From Sphingomonadales bacterium (GTDB lineage Bacteria; Pseudomonadota; Alphaproteobacteria; Sphingomonadales; Sphingomonadaceae), in the NCBI GenBank assembly GCA_028868335.1, contig JAGWUU010000137.1, positions 1 to 8,278 of the forward strand: 8,278 nucleotides of DNA. The letters run 5' to 3'. Positions within the stretch are counted from its first letter, which is position 1. Each line of letters opens with the position of its first letter. Below the pieces are notes generated by a model. It saw nothing but the letters and a program-made list of their open reading frames with translations, was not told the origin of the DNA and searched no databases. Shown piece after piece: positions 6,315 to 8,278 of the stretch. The position numbers were made by a program, and so were the translations under genes.

Positions 6315-8278
<1,964 letters not shown>

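Overview
The window looks like a chromosomal segment of a high-GC alphaproteobacterium, most likely of the order Sphingomonadales (Sphingomonadaceae or Erythrobacteraceae). This rests on the protein sequences, on the order yqeY-dnaG-rpoD next to carA, and on a short palindromic repeat family. The order-level placement is recognition, not a database result.

Left half (1-4441, minus strand): transcription runs leftward through yqeY (GatB/YqeY domain), a small GIY-YIG nuclease gene, dnaG (primase) and rpoD (major sigma factor, cut by the window edge after about 541 codons). This is the alphaproteobacterial form of the macromolecular synthesis operon. It couples replication priming and housekeeping transcription, with yqeY where gammaproteobacteria carry rpsU. 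The GIY-YIG gene and four copies of a 28-bp palindromic repeat form an island (3498-3988) between yqeY and dnaG. The repeats make two convergent doublets, one at each end of the nuclease gene, and the gene's last codons run through one repeat. Stem bases in the copies change in compensating pairs.

Middle (4442-4587): a 146-bp divergent intergenic region that should hold the promoters of yqeY (left) and carA (right).

Right half (4588-8278, plus strand): carA and carB encode the glutaminase and synthetase subunits of carbamoyl-phosphate synthetase, which feeds arginine and pyrimidine synthesis. carB is cut by the window edge after 654 codons. Between them sits a 186-codon gene of unknown function. 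It is AT-richer, uses different codons, and is joined without spacer: its ATG overlaps the carA stop, and the carB ATG directly follows its stop. It encodes a probable winged-helix N-terminus and a helical C-terminus with an amphipathic tail.

The core genes are ordinary. The two accessory insertions, the orphan gene inside carAB and the repeat-flanked GIY-YIG gene inside yqeY-dnaG, are the parts worth pursuing.
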